Below are positions 1-9,612 of a DNA stretch of 46,883 nt, in pieces (the stretch's first letter is position 1; every line of letters starts with the position of its first letter). Source of the stretch: Alphaproteobacteria bacterium (lineage in GTDB: Bacteria > Pseudomonadota > Alphaproteobacteria > Ferrovibrionales > Ferrovibrionaceae); contig JAHCJQ010000015.1 in NCBI GenBank assembly GCA_026126215.1, positions 1 to 46,883 of the forward strand, read 5' to 3'. The notes under the pieces were generated by a model that was not told the DNA's origin, did not search any database, and saw nothing but the letters and a program-made list of their open reading frames with translations. The translations under genes were made by a program, and so were the position numbers.

Positions 1-207
1 CCGCAACTCTTCGATCTGGTGGACGATCCCGAAGAGTTCGCCGATCTTGGCGGCGATCCCGGTCATGAGGGCGTGCGCCGGGACATGCACGAGCGGCTGT
101 TCGGCTGGATGCGCGGGCGCAAGCTGCGCACCACCGTGGACGATGCCTGGGTCGAGGCGCGCACCGACGCCCACCGCCGACACGGCATCCATTACGGCAT
201 CTGGTAG
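1..207 (+). CDS. Sulfatase-family hydrolase, C-terminal fragment
   Basis: The reading frame is open from the first base and ends at TAG 205-207, so only about 68 C-terminal residues are visible. They start P-Q-L-F-D-L-V-D-D-P-E-E-F-x-D-L, which is the typical closing strand of the sulfatase/alkaline phosphatase-like family (LFDLxxDPxExxDLxxDP). A short helix and a basic tail with R-x-x-T-x-x-D-A follow, also common in arylsulfatase-like proteins. The catalytic N-terminal part, with the formylglycine Cys/Ser motif, lies outside the window, so activity and substrate cannot be judged. It is convergent with the next gene, with only 6 bases between the stops. An in-frame ATG at 19 is internal and is not a real start. 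Confidence 0.7.
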   Translation, partial: PQLFDLVDDPEEFADLGGDPGHEGVRRDMHERLFGWMRGRKLRTTVDDAWVEARTDAHRRHGIHYGIW

Positions 208-213
208 GCGCCT

Positions 214-1272
214 TCAGGAGCCATCGCGTGGCGCACGCGGCCAGGCATTGATGATCGCCTGGATGACGGTGGCCAGCGGAATGGCGAAAAACACCCCCCA
301 GAATCCCCATAATCCGCCGAAGAACAGTATGGCGACGATGATTGCCACTGGATGGATGTTCACCGCATCGCTGAGCAGGAGCGGCGCGAGGACGTTGCCA
401 TCGATGGCCTGGATCATGGCATAGGCAATCAGCACGTAGAGAAAATCGTCGCTGATGCCCCATTGCGCATAGGCGACGAGGGCGACCGGCAGGGTGACGA
501 CGACGGCGCCTACATAGGGGATCAGCACGGAAAGGCCGGTGGCGACGGCGAGCAGGGCCGCATAGTTGAGGCCGAGGAGTTGGAAGGTCACGAAGGTCGC
601 CGCTGCGACGATCACGATCTCGACGGACTTGCCGCGGATATAGTTGCTCATCTGCTGCTCGACCTCGGCCCAGACCCGGCTGGCCAGTTCGCGCTCGCTG
701 GGCAGAAAGGCGGTCAGCCAGGCAATGATCCGTTCATGGTCGCGCAGGAAGAAGAAGACGAGAAAGGGCAGCAGAACGCAGTAGACGAGCAGTGTGACCG
801 CGCCGACGACCGAGGAAAAGGAGTAGCTCAGCGCCATCTGGCTGACGGCGATGATCTCGGCCCTTAGGGTCTGCATGGCACTGGCGACCTCCGCCTCGGA
901 GATGAAGGTGGGGTAGCGTTCGGGGAGCTGCATCAGCGCCGTCTGCGCGGCGAGCAGCATGGACGGCACCTGCTGCACCAGGCGCGTGAGCTGCTGGAAC
1001 AGCATCGGCAGAAGCCAGAAGATGACGAGCAGGAGCGTCGCCACGAATAGCAGGAACACCACGAGAACCGCGGCCAGATGCGGCATCCCCGCGCGGCGCA
1101 GCCAGCGCACTGGCGGATGCAGGAGAAAGGCCAGAATGATGCTGGCGATGACCGGCGCCAGCATCCGCGCAGTGGCAATGATGGCGATACCCGCTATCAG
1201 CAGGATTGCCGTCAGGATCACCACCTGCGGGTTGGAAAATGTCTGCTGGAACCAGCGGCGGATCGTTTCCAT
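214..1272 (-). CDS. AI-2E family transporter (PerM/TqsA-like, UPF0118)
   Basis: A 352-residue multi-pass inner-membrane protein. Hydrophobic segments lie near residues 17-50, 62-85, 150-180, 215-255, 260-285 and 300-340. The central P-Y-V-G-A motif and the late G-G-x-W-G-F-x-G motif before the last helices are hallmarks of the AI-2E exporter/PerM family. The length is normal for the family. Members export autoinducer-2 or act as ion antiporters, and the substrate cannot be told from sequence. It begins 77 bases downstream of the amidohydrolase stop on the same strand, so it could be the last cistron of that operon or be expressed independently. Nothing else in the context points to quorum sensing. 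Confidence 0.88.
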   Translation of the reverse strand: METIRRWFQQTFSNPQVVILTAILLIAGIAIIATARMLAPVIASIILAFLLHPPVRWLRRAGMPHLAAVLVVFLLFVATLLLVIFWLLPMLFQQLTRLVQQVPSMLLAAQTALMQLPERYPTFISEAEVASAMQTLRAEIIAVSQMALSYSFSSVVGAVTLLVYCVLLPFLVFFFLRDHERIIAWLTAFLPSERELASRVWAEVEQQMSNYIRGKSVEIVIVAAATFVTFQLLGLNYAALLAVATGLSVLIPYVGAVVVTLPVALVAYAQWGISDDFLYVLIAYAMIQAIDGNVLAPLLLSDAVNIHPVAIIVAILFFGGLWGFWGVFFAIPLATVIQAIINAWPRAPRDGS

Positions 1273-1349
1273 GCGACATATCTAGCAGAATTGGCGTTGC
1301 GAATCCCATGGTCCGGGCCCGGCGCCTGGCCGGCCTCCTCGGTCCGACC

Positions 1350-2477
1350 TCAGTGCCACCACCGGCCGTTCAGCACCATGCCGCCGCAGCGCAGGTGCTG
1401 ACGGCCCCGCATACGCTCGCCTGTGGCATCGACGAAATCGAACTGCCCTTCCTCGATGGACAGAACGGTGGCATCGCCCAGCAGGCCCGGGCGCAGCGTA
1501 CCCCGGTCCCTCCGCCCGATGGCCCGGGCCGGATTGATGGTGCTGGCGCGGATCACTTCGCCGAGCGGCAATCCGAGGGTCAGGAATTTCGACATGGTGT
1601 TGAGCTGGTCGTAGGCGGGGCCATTGATGGACAGTGCATGCACGTCGCTCGAGATCACATCGGGCAGAAACCCGGCCTTTAGCATGCCGATCGCCGTCTC
1701 GAAGCCGAAGCTTCCCTTGCCATGTCCAATATCGAATATGACGCCACGCTCGCGCGCCTGGCGGACGTCCTCGTGGATGCGGTCGTCCGTGATCAGCGGC
1801 GAGTTGGGAAACGGCCGGAAGCAGTGCGTCAGGATATCGCCGCGGCGCAGCCGCGGAAGCACTTCGCCGCGATAGGGCGGAGGGTGATCCAGGTGGGCCA
1901 TGACGGGCAGGCCGAGCCGGCCCGCGGTCTCGAGACCCATGTCGAGCGGCGCGACGCCGATCGGTCCACTGGTCGAGCGGCCGACCCTCACCTTGAGTCC
2001 GACCACGATATCTGCATGCTCGCGTGCCGCGGCGATACAGTCGATCGGAGAGATCAGCCGCAAGTTCTCGCACTCGCCAACCATGACGTTCTGGCTGAAA
2101 GCAAAGATGCCAGGAAACGAGATGTTGAGAAATGGCAGGATGCGCACCTCGGCACGTTCGATCACGTGCCGGCGGAAGCCCAGGATGTTGGCGGGGCCGG
2201 CGGAGCCGGCATCGACCAGGGTCGTGCAGCCTGCCCGCCGGGCATAGGCATCGGGCTCGACGCCAAGCGAGGTGCCGCCGAAATAGACATGGGAATGCAG
2301 GTCGATCAGGCCCGGCGTCACGATCCGCCCCGTCACGTCGCGGATGTCATGCCCCTCCAGCCGCTCGCCGATGGCCGCGACCTTCCCGGCGGAGAAAGCG
2401 ACATCGACGATCCGGTCGATGCCCTGATCGGGGTCGATGACGCGACCGCCACGCAGCACGAGGTCGTGCATGTCCAA
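1350..2477 (-). CDS. Amidohydrolase/deacetylase family metallohydrolase
   Basis: A 375-residue dihydroorotase/D-aminoacylase-like amidohydrolase. A small beta-sandwich N-terminus (L-R-G-G-R-V-I-D-P) precedes the barrel. A full binuclear metal set is visible: H61-x-H63 (D-L-H-S-H), K162 as the probable carboxylated lysine, H195, H218 and D278 (S-S-D-V-H). The C-terminal strand G-x-L-x-P-G-x-x-G-D-A-T closes the sandwich. Relatives are annotated as amidohydrolase/deacetylase proteins and often sit beside PLP enzymes that handle amino acids. Here the PLP gene is 8 bases upstream in the same operon. A role in removing an N-acyl or cyclic amide group from an amino acid is inferred. The exact substrate is unknown. 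Confidence 0.85.
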   Translation of the reverse strand: MDMHDLVLRGGRVIDPDQGIDRIVDVAFSAGKVAAIGERLEGHDIRDVTGRIVTPGLIDLHSHVYFGGTSLGVEPDAYARRAGCTTLVDAGSAGPANILGFRRHVIERAEVRILPFLNISFPGIFAFSQNVMVGECENLRLISPIDCIAAAREHADIVVGLKVRVGRSTSGPIGVAPLDMGLETAGRLGLPVMAHLDHPPPYRGEVLPRLRRGDILTHCFRPFPNSPLITDDRIHEDVRQARERGVIFDIGHGKGSFGFETAIGMLKAGFLPDVISSDVHALSINGPAYDQLNTMSKFLTLGLPLGEVIRASTINPARAIGRRDRGTLRPGLLGDATVLSIEEGQFDFVDATGERMRGRQHLRCGGMVLNGRWWH

Positions 2478-2485
2478 TCCACCCG

Positions 2486-3565
2486 TCAGGTCAGCTTGCC
2501 GCGCGCGGCGACAGGGAGCTCGCCCACGATCTCGTCGCCGCGCACGGTCACAAAACGGTCCACCATGTTGGAAACCACGCAGACATGATTGGGGATGACG
2601 CGCACCACCTCGCCGATCTCGGGGCGGCGGTTCGAGGCGGCAAGATCTAGGAAGCCATGTTCTTCGGAAAACTTCGCGATACGCGCCTGGGGATACTCGA
2701 GGATCATGCCGTAGCCGTCGAGGTCAGGCGGCCGGTCGCTGGTCAGCGTCTTCGAACCGGAATCGAGAATGCCCCGGTCGTTTGCCGCCCGGCTGACTAC
2801 AGTGGCATGCACGGTCAGCGCGCAGTCTTCAAGCCGGGCCGCACCGCAGGCCATCATCATGCGGTCGTTGAAGATGCAAGTGCCGGCCCGATGTTCGGTG
2901 ACGCCGCGTATCTTGCCCAGATTGGCCAGATTGGGCGTGCCGCCGTTCGAAACGACGCGCACCTCAAGGCCCACCGCGCGCACGCCTTGCGTCGCCTCAT
3001 CGAGAAACGCCTGGGTGGTGGCGATGGCGTCCTCCGGCGGATAGATCATGAAACCGGCAAAGCGCAGGCTTGGTCGTGAAGCGATGTCCCGGGCAAGCGC
3101 GATCGCTTCGCCCGGGGTCTCGACACCCGCGCGCTTACGGCCAGTGTCGCATTCCACCAGGACGTCGAGCGGACGGTCTGCTTCGAGCCGCCCCAGGCCT
3201 TCCACCACGACCGGATTGTCGGCGGCAACGCTTACCTTGGCGCGCCGCAGCAGGCGGGCCAGACGCGCAATCTTCTCCTCTCCGAGGAGATTGTAGCTGA
3301 TGAAGATGTCGTCCAGTCCGCCGTCGGCCATGACTTCCGCCTCGCCAAGCTTCTGGCAGGTAATGCCGCTCGCGCCGGCATCGCGCTGCATCGCCGCCAG
3401 AACCGGGCTCTTGTGGGTTTTGATGTGCGGGCGATTGCGGATGCCGGCGGCATCGCACATGGCCTGGACGCGGGCGATGTTGCGCTCGACGATGTCGAGA
3501 TCGATGACCACGGCCGGCGTTCCGAAGTTGCGCGCTATCTCGCGCTTGAGCCTGTCGATATTCAT
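2486..3565 (-). CDS. DSD1-type PLP enzyme (D-serine dehydratase / D-threonine aldolase-like)
   Basis: A 359-residue fold-type III (alanine racemase-like) PLP enzyme. The PLP lysine is K49 in R-P-H-I-K-T-H-K. The C-terminal metal site reads H327-x-C329 (P-N-H-V-C). Eukaryotic-type D-serine dehydratases use His and Cys here for zinc, whereas characterised D-threonine aldolases have His and Asp, so dehydratase-like chemistry is favoured but not proven. The frame stays open far upstream, antisense-like through the amidase gene. I chose the ATG at 3565 because homology starts there, a GAGAGGG ribosome site precedes it, and the amidase ends 8 bases before. It sits between the amidase and the amidohydrolase and probably handles a D-amino acid released by them. 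Confidence 0.85.
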   Translation of the reverse strand: MNIDRLKREIARNFGTPAVVIDLDIVERNIARVQAMCDAAGIRNRPHIKTHKSPVLAAMQRDAGASGITCQKLGEAEVMADGGLDDIFISYNLLGEEKIARLARLLRRAKVSVAADNPVVVEGLGRLEADRPLDVLVECDTGRKRAGVETPGEAIALARDIASRPSLRFAGFMIYPPEDAIATTQAFLDEATQGVRAVGLEVRVVSNGGTPNLANLGKIRGVTEHRAGTCIFNDRMMMACGAARLEDCALTVHATVVSRAANDRGILDSGSKTLTSDRPPDLDGYGMILEYPQARIAKFSEEHGFLDLAASNRRPEIGEVVRVIPNHVCVVSNMVDRFVTVRGDEIVGELPVAARGKLT

Positions 3566-3573
3566 GGTCCCTC

Positions 3574-5070
3574 TCAAGAGAATGCGCTCGCGGGCGGCGG
3601 CGCCGTCACGATCGATTTCAGTTCCGGTCTCGGCGCTGCCAGCCGTTGCAGATCGGGTCGCGGACGGCTGAGTTCCGGGATGTGCGCGAAGACCTGCTCG
3701 AGTTCCGCGGCCGCATCGAGCAGTGCGAGATCGCCACGGAAGCGTCCGATGACCTGAAGCCCGAAAGGCATGCCTTTGCCATCGGTGCCGCAAGGCAGGG
3801 CGATCGCCGGGTTTGTCGTCAAGGTGATGAAGTAGGTCAATGCCAGCCAATGGTAATAGTTGCGCAGCGTCACGCCGTCGAGGCTTTCGAGGTAAAGCTG
3901 TCGCCAGGGGAAAGGGGAAACTGGTGTGGTTGGCGCCATGACCAGATCGTAGTCGCGAAACGTGTCCTGGAAACGGCGGAAGAGTCTGGTCTGCTCGGCA
4001 TGGGCCCAGGCTGCATCGGCAAGGCTCATTGCCGCCCCGATTTCGTAGTTGGCGCGAATGTTCGGCCCAAGCTGCGCACGGTCGCGGTCGTAGGTCTCCT
4101 TGTGACGTGCCACGAAGTTGAGTGCCCGGATGACATCGAAGCAGCGGTCCGCCTCGGCAAAGTCGAAGCTGACCTCCTCGCAGCGATGAAAAAGGTGCGC
4201 AATCCGCTTCATGCGTGCGCGCATGAGGTCGCGGATCTCGCTGCCGACCGGGCACTGACCGAAATCCGTGCTCCAGGCGACGCGGAGCCTGCCAAGGTCC
4301 AGGGGGCAATGACTGCCCGCCCGATCCGGATCAAGCGGCTGGGAGAGCGGATCGCGATCATCGACGCCAAGCTGGGCGGAGAAGAGAAGGCGCGTGTCAG
4401 CGACGTTGCGGCCCATCGGCCCGAGGACGGAAATCGGTGTCCAGCCGAGGCCGCGTCCATCCATGGGGACGAGGCCGGGCGAGGGGCGGAAGCCGACGAC
4501 ACCGCAGAGCGCCGCAGGAATGCGCAGCGAGCCCCCCGTGTCGGATCCGGTGCAGATCGGCAGCATGTCGCAGGCCAGCGCCGCCGCCGATCCGCCCGAC
4601 GAGCCGCCGGCATTCAGTTCCGGGTCGAAGGGATTGCCGGTCGCTCCCCAGACCGGGTTGCGGGAATTGGCGCCGGCGCCGAATTCCGGCACGTTGGTTT
4701 TGGCGACGACGATGGCACCTGCGCGGCGGACGAGTGCCACCTGGGCCGAATCCGCCTTTGGAACATGGTCGCGGTAAAGGGGCGAACCGTGCGTGGTGAG
4801 CAGGCCCGCCGTGTCCTGCAGATCCTTGATGCCCACTGGCAGGCCATGCAGGCGGCCAAGCAGCTCGCCGCGCTGCACGGCTACCTCCGCCGCCCGGGCC
4901 TCGGCGCGCGCCCGCGCGAAGCATCGCGCGGCGATGGCGTTGACTGCAGGATCTAACCGTTCGATGCGCGTGATGCAGGACTCGAGCAGTTCGACCGGCG
5001 AAACCTCCCGCCTCCCGATCAGGCGGCGGAGTTCGGTCGCTGGCAGTTCCGCAAGTTCGTCCCGGGACAT
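3574..5070 (-). CDS. Amidase-signature hydrolase
   Basis: A 498-residue amidase. The Ser-cisSer-Lys triad is visible: K82 (P-V-G-I-K-D), S157 in G-G-S-S-G-G-S, and the nucleophile S181 in G-S-D-T-G-G-S. The 75- and 24-residue spacings match characterised members. There is no signal peptide, so it is cytoplasmic. A strong AAGGAGG site lies 9 bases before the ATG at 5070. It follows the ABC ATPase gene by 19 bases and precedes the PLP enzyme by 8, so it belongs to one long leftward operon. It probably cleaves an amide in the compound imported by the neighbouring Dpp-type transporter. It is unlikely to be GatA, since no gatB or gatC is near and the context is catabolic. Confidence 0.9.
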   Translation of the reverse strand: MSRDELAELPATELRRLIGRREVSPVELLESCITRIERLDPAVNAIAARCFARARAEARAAEVAVQRGELLGRLHGLPVGIKDLQDTAGLLTTHGSPLYRDHVPKADSAQVALVRRAGAIVVAKTNVPEFGAGANSRNPVWGATGNPFDPELNAGGSSGGSAAALACDMLPICTGSDTGGSLRIPAALCGVVGFRPSPGLVPMDGRGLGWTPISVLGPMGRNVADTRLLFSAQLGVDDRDPLSQPLDPDRAGSHCPLDLGRLRVAWSTDFGQCPVGSEIRDLMRARMKRIAHLFHRCEEVSFDFAEADRCFDVIRALNFVARHKETYDRDRAQLGPNIRANYEIGAAMSLADAAWAHAEQTRLFRRFQDTFRDYDLVMAPTTPVSPFPWRQLYLESLDGVTLRNYYHWLALTYFITLTTNPAIALPCGTDGKGMPFGLQVIGRFRGDLALLDAAAELEQVFAHIPELSRPRPDLQRLAAPRPELKSIVTAPPPASAFS

Positions 5071-5089
5071 CGGCGGCAGCCTCCTTGTC

Positions 5090-6111
5090 TCATATCGTCG
5101 GCGTCAGCGGCGCCGGCTCGGCGCCGGCGGGGCGTCGCAGGCAGGCCACCCGATGGCCGGGCGCCACTTCGATGAGTGGTGGCACCTCGGCCCGGCAGAC
5201 GGGCAGCGCATAGGGGCAGCGCGTATGGAAGTGGCACCCTGGCGGCGGGGTTGCCGGACTTGGAACATCGCCCTGGATGATCATGCGCCGCCCGCTCTTG
5301 TGTTTCGGATCGGGAACTGGAGCTGCTGCGAGCAGTGCTTCCGTATAGGGATGCAGCGGCATCGTGAAGAGCGAGCGCTTGTCAGCCAGCTCGACGATGC
5401 GGCCGAGATACATGACGGCGATGCGATGACTGATATGCCGGACCACCGCAAGGTCATGGCTGATCATCAGGTAGGCGAGACGATACTCCTCCTGCAGGTC
5501 GATCAGAAGGTTGAGGACCTGCGCCCGCACCGAAACGTCGAGCGCCGATACCGGTTCGTCGGCGACGATGACATCGGGATTGACCGCAAGTGCCTTGGCG
5601 ATGCCAAGACGCTGACGCTGGCCGCCGGAAAACTCGTGGGTGTATCGCCGCATGCTCTCCGGGCGGAGGCCCACGCGCTCAAACAGGCGCGCCACCCGTT
5701 CCTGCCGCTCCGCGCCCGTGGCGATACCGAAATTCTCCAGCGGCTCGCCCACGATCGTCCCCGCGGTGAGGCGCGGATTGAGGGACGAATAGGGATCCTG
5801 AAAAACGGTCTGTATGCGCCTGCGGTGCGGCCACATGTCCCGCTGGGAGAAGTATGTGACATCGACGCCGCCCAGCAGGATTTCGCCGGAGGTGGGATCG
5901 AGCAGCTTGAGAACGGTCTTGCCGACGGTGGACTTTCCGCAACCGGATTCGCCGACCACGCCAAGCGTCTCGCCTCGCCGGATGGAGAAGCTCACACCAT
6001 CAAGGGCACGCACGGTGCCGACCTGGCGCTGCAGCAGGCCGCCCAGGATGGGAAAATGCTTGACGAGGTTGCGCACCTCCAGGCTGGGCGCCTCGCCGGC
6101 GGTCTTGCCGT

Positions 6112-6115
<4 letters not shown>
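5090..6115 (-). CDS. Dpp/Opp-type ABC transporter ATP-binding protein (DppF-like)
   Basis: A 341-residue ATPase. Walker A is G55-E-S-G-C-G-K-S-T63, the signature is F-S-G-G-Q-R-Q-R, and Walker B is V-I-V-A-D-E-P followed by the D-loop S-A-L-D. The C-terminal extension typical of oligopeptide/dipeptide ATPases is present, with the cysteine cluster [15 protein letters not shown]. Its ATG overlaps the stop of the DppD-like gene by four bases. It should form a heterodimer with that protein and drive uptake through the DppB/DppC-like permeases. Those are split: DppC is just upstream in this operon, while DppA and DppB are about 6 kb away on the other strand. Confidence 0.93.
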
Positions 6116-7109
<994 letters not shown>

Positions 7110-7113
<4 letters not shown>

Positions 7114-7982
7114 ATGCGCCTCGACAATCGCGGATCAAGCCGGTCGCGCAGGCCATCGCCGAGCATGTTCACGGCCAGAACCGTGAGGGTCAGGAAGGCG
7201 CCCGGAATGAGAATGCTCCATGGCGCGATCTGGAAGAAGGAGCGGCCCTGCGAGATGATGTTGCCCCAGCTCGGAATCTCCGGCGGCACGCCGGCGCCAA
7301 GGAAACTCAGGCCCGCTTCCACCAGCATGGCAGAGGCGCTGATATAGGTGGCCTGGACGATGAGGGGGGCGACGGTATTGGGGAGAATGTGCCTGACCAT
7401 GAGCTTGGCGCCGCGCGTCCCGCCGGCGATGGCGCTTTCGATGTAGGGCTGGGTGCGGATCGAGAGCACCACGCTGCGAACCAGGCGCACGACGCGGGGT
7501 ACTTCCGGTATGACGATTGCCACCAGTACGATGGCGAGCCCCGGACGGGTGAGGGTGATCAGGGCGATGGCGAGCAGGATCGAGGGTATCGCCATGATGC
7601 CATCCATGATGCGCATCACGATCGCATCGACCCGTCGAAGGTAGCCGCAAAGCAGGCCGAGCGTCAGCCCGACCAGGCTGGCGGCCGAGGCGACTGCCAG
7701 CCCCACGACGAGCGAGACCTGCGCGCCGTGCAGGGTGCGGGCGAAGACATCACGGCCGAACTGGTCGGTTCCGAACCACCAGCTTTCCGAGGGCGGGCGT
7801 AATCGCTGTGCCGGGGTAAGTTTCAGCGGGTCGCCGGCAATCCAGGGTGCAAGGACGGCCATGACCGTAAGGATGACGAGTATCAGGCCGCCGACGAAGA
7901 TGGTCGGGTTGCGCCGGATGGCGGTGCCGATACGCTGGCCCCATCCCGGTGACCCCGTCACCTCCGCAGCGATTGCCACCAT
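7110..7982 (-). CDS. Dpp/Opp-type ABC transporter permease (DppC-like)
   Basis: A 290-residue inner-membrane permease. The first transmembrane segment (about residues 28-50) is followed by the DppC/OppC family landmark P-S-x-x-x-W-F-G-T-D-Q-F-G-R-D, then five further hydrophobic segments. The EAA-type loop that contacts the ATPases is near residues 185-205 (G-G-T-R-G-A-K-L-M-V-R-H-I-L-P-N). It is the first gene of the coupled dppC-dppD-dppF run, and a 130-base gap separates it from the M81 gene upstream. It must pair with the DppB-like permease encoded at 13000-13941 on the other strand, because no second permease is present in this operon. Confidence 0.92.
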
Positions 7983-8112
7983 CGACCAGAGCCCCGATCA
8001 GCCTGTTGCCTGTACGGCTTGTCTCCCCGTGCCGGTGCGCGACAATCGCCGCCTGCACCTGGCAGGGAAATTTGAACAGAAAGCCCGTGGCCTGTCCAAT
8101 GCCATGGCGGGT

Positions 8113-9582
8113 TCAATAGATCAGTCCCGGCCGCGTCTCGGCATCGAGCGGCCAGATCGGACGCGCAATGCGCGTATACGGGATCTTCCGGTAGTCGCGG
8201 CTGAGCGGCGCATCGGACTCGACATAGATGACCTTCCGGGCGATCGGCCCGAAGGCGGCCATGAAATGGTTCGTCGATTTCACCACCACCACCTGCCGCG
8301 TCGTCGGGTCAATTCCCACGTTCTGAAACAACTCAAGTCCCAAAGCCTGCGTGCGGCCACTGATGAGAACGACCTCGATGCCGCCTAACCGGATCGCGGC
8401 GCAGTCGCCGAGAGAGACGCGCGTCGGACCGAACGACTGCCAGCAATCGCGCTTCAGGCCGGTCACCTCGACCGTCGCGTCGATTGGCTGGCCCGAGGCG
8501 GGACCGATCTTGCCACCGAAGCGAAGCGGGATACTGGCGCCGAGGCCCGCATCGAAGCACAGTCGGACCGCAACCGGATCCCAGACGGGTCCAACCGCGG
8601 CGGACTGCGCGCCGCTCGCGATGAGCTGGCGCAGGATCGTCGTGTTGTCGGATGGGGCGCCGCCTCCGGCATTGTCCGCCGGATCGGCGAGGATGACCGG
8701 CCGGTCGTTGAAAGCTAGTGCCGTGCGCACTCCGTCCGCGACAGACAGGAATTCCGGCATGGTTCTGCCGCGCATGGAGACGAACTCCTCGCCCAGCTGC
8801 GTGGCAAGCGTGTCTGCCCTGCTCTTGTCACCATCCGCGATGACGAGGATGCGCCCGCCGAGTTCAGGAACGTCGGCATAGGGAAAGCAGTGCACGACGG
8901 AGACCGAAAGGATCCCGTCTGTTCCTTCCATCGCCTTGATCCGGTCGACGAAGGCACGCATGAGGGGCAGGGTGGTGGGGTAGCTGCCGATCTGCCGGCA
9001 GTCGTAAAGCGACATGACCGGCCTGATCTCGCCCCGGATTGTGCCAAGCACGAGGCGCAGCAGGTCTTCGGCCCGGTCGACCACGTCGGTATGCGGAAAC
9101 TCCTTGTAGCAAACGATGACATCCGCCGATTGGACGCGCTTAAGGGTCATGTGGCAGTGCGGATCGAGTTCCACGCCGATGACACAGCCTTCGCCGACGA
9201 TGGCGCGCGCCCGTTCGATGATGTCGCCTTCGACGTCGTCGTATCCATGCGCCACCATGGCGCCGTGCAGGCCGAGCAGCAGACCATCCAGGGGGAGGGC
9301 GGCACGCATCTGCTCGAGGACTTCGTCGCGCATGCGTTCGTAGTCCTGGCGGTTGACGGTGCCGGCGGGGCTGGCGGCGAAACAGGAACCCTCGATCAGC
9401 GTGAAGCTCTCCCGCGCCGCTTCCCGGCGGGCGACGAAAAGTGGCGCGGTGCAGCTTCGCGGCGCGTCGTCCGGATGCTCGCCCGGTCGCAGGAAGACCA
9501 GTTCGCGAAAGGCGTCGATGCCCGTGGGAAGCGGGGAGAAAGTGTTGGTTTCGGTGGCGATGGTGGCGGAGAAAAGACGCAT
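8113..9582 (-). CDS. M81 family metallopeptidase (MlrC-like), copy 1
   Basis: A 489-residue protein of the M81/microcystinase C family. The N-terminus (T-E-T-N-T-F-S-P) is the family opening motif. Probable zinc ligands are D140-x-H142 (E-L-D-P-H) and H164 (F-P-H-T-D). The C-terminal domain contains A-D-P-A-D-N-A-G-G-G, also characteristic. No signal peptide is seen. MlrC cleaves the linear tetrapeptide from microcystin breakdown, but most family members lie beside peptide ABC transporters and have unknown substrates. An AAGGGGA site precedes the ATG. It lies 30 bases downstream of a divergent paralogue (second M81 copy) on the same strand. Confidence 0.9.
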   Translation of the reverse strand: MRLFSATIATETNTFSPLPTGIDAFRELVFLRPGEHPDDAPRSCTAPLFVARREAARESFTLIEGSCFAASPAGTVNRQDYERMRDEVLEQMRAALPLDGLLLGLHGAMVAHGYDDVEGDIIERARAIVGEGCVIGVELDPHCHMTLKRVQSADVIVCYKEFPHTDVVDRAEDLLRLVLGTIRGEIRPVMSLYDCRQIGSYPTTLPLMRAFVDRIKAMEGTDGILSVSVVHCFPYADVPELGGRILVIADGDKSRADTLATQLGEEFVSMRGRTMPEFLSVADGVRTALAFNDRPVILADPADNAGGGAPSDNTTILRQLIASGAQSAAVGPVWDPVAVRLCFDAGLGASIPLRFGGKIGPASGQPIDATVEVTGLKRDCWQSFGPTRVSLGDCAAIRLGGIEVVLISGRTQALGLELFQNVGIDPTTRQVVVVKSTNHFMAAFGPIARKVIYVESDAPLSRDYRKIPYTRIARPIWPLDAETRPGLIY

Positions 9583-9612
9583 CTCTGGTTCCCCTTCGTG
9601 ACGCCAAGCCGT

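Noticed and set aside
3566..4309. N-terminal extension of the DSD1-type enzyme to 607 residues
   Set aside because: The extension overlaps the amidase gene and has no homology; the ATG at 3565 has a ribosome site and the correct family start.
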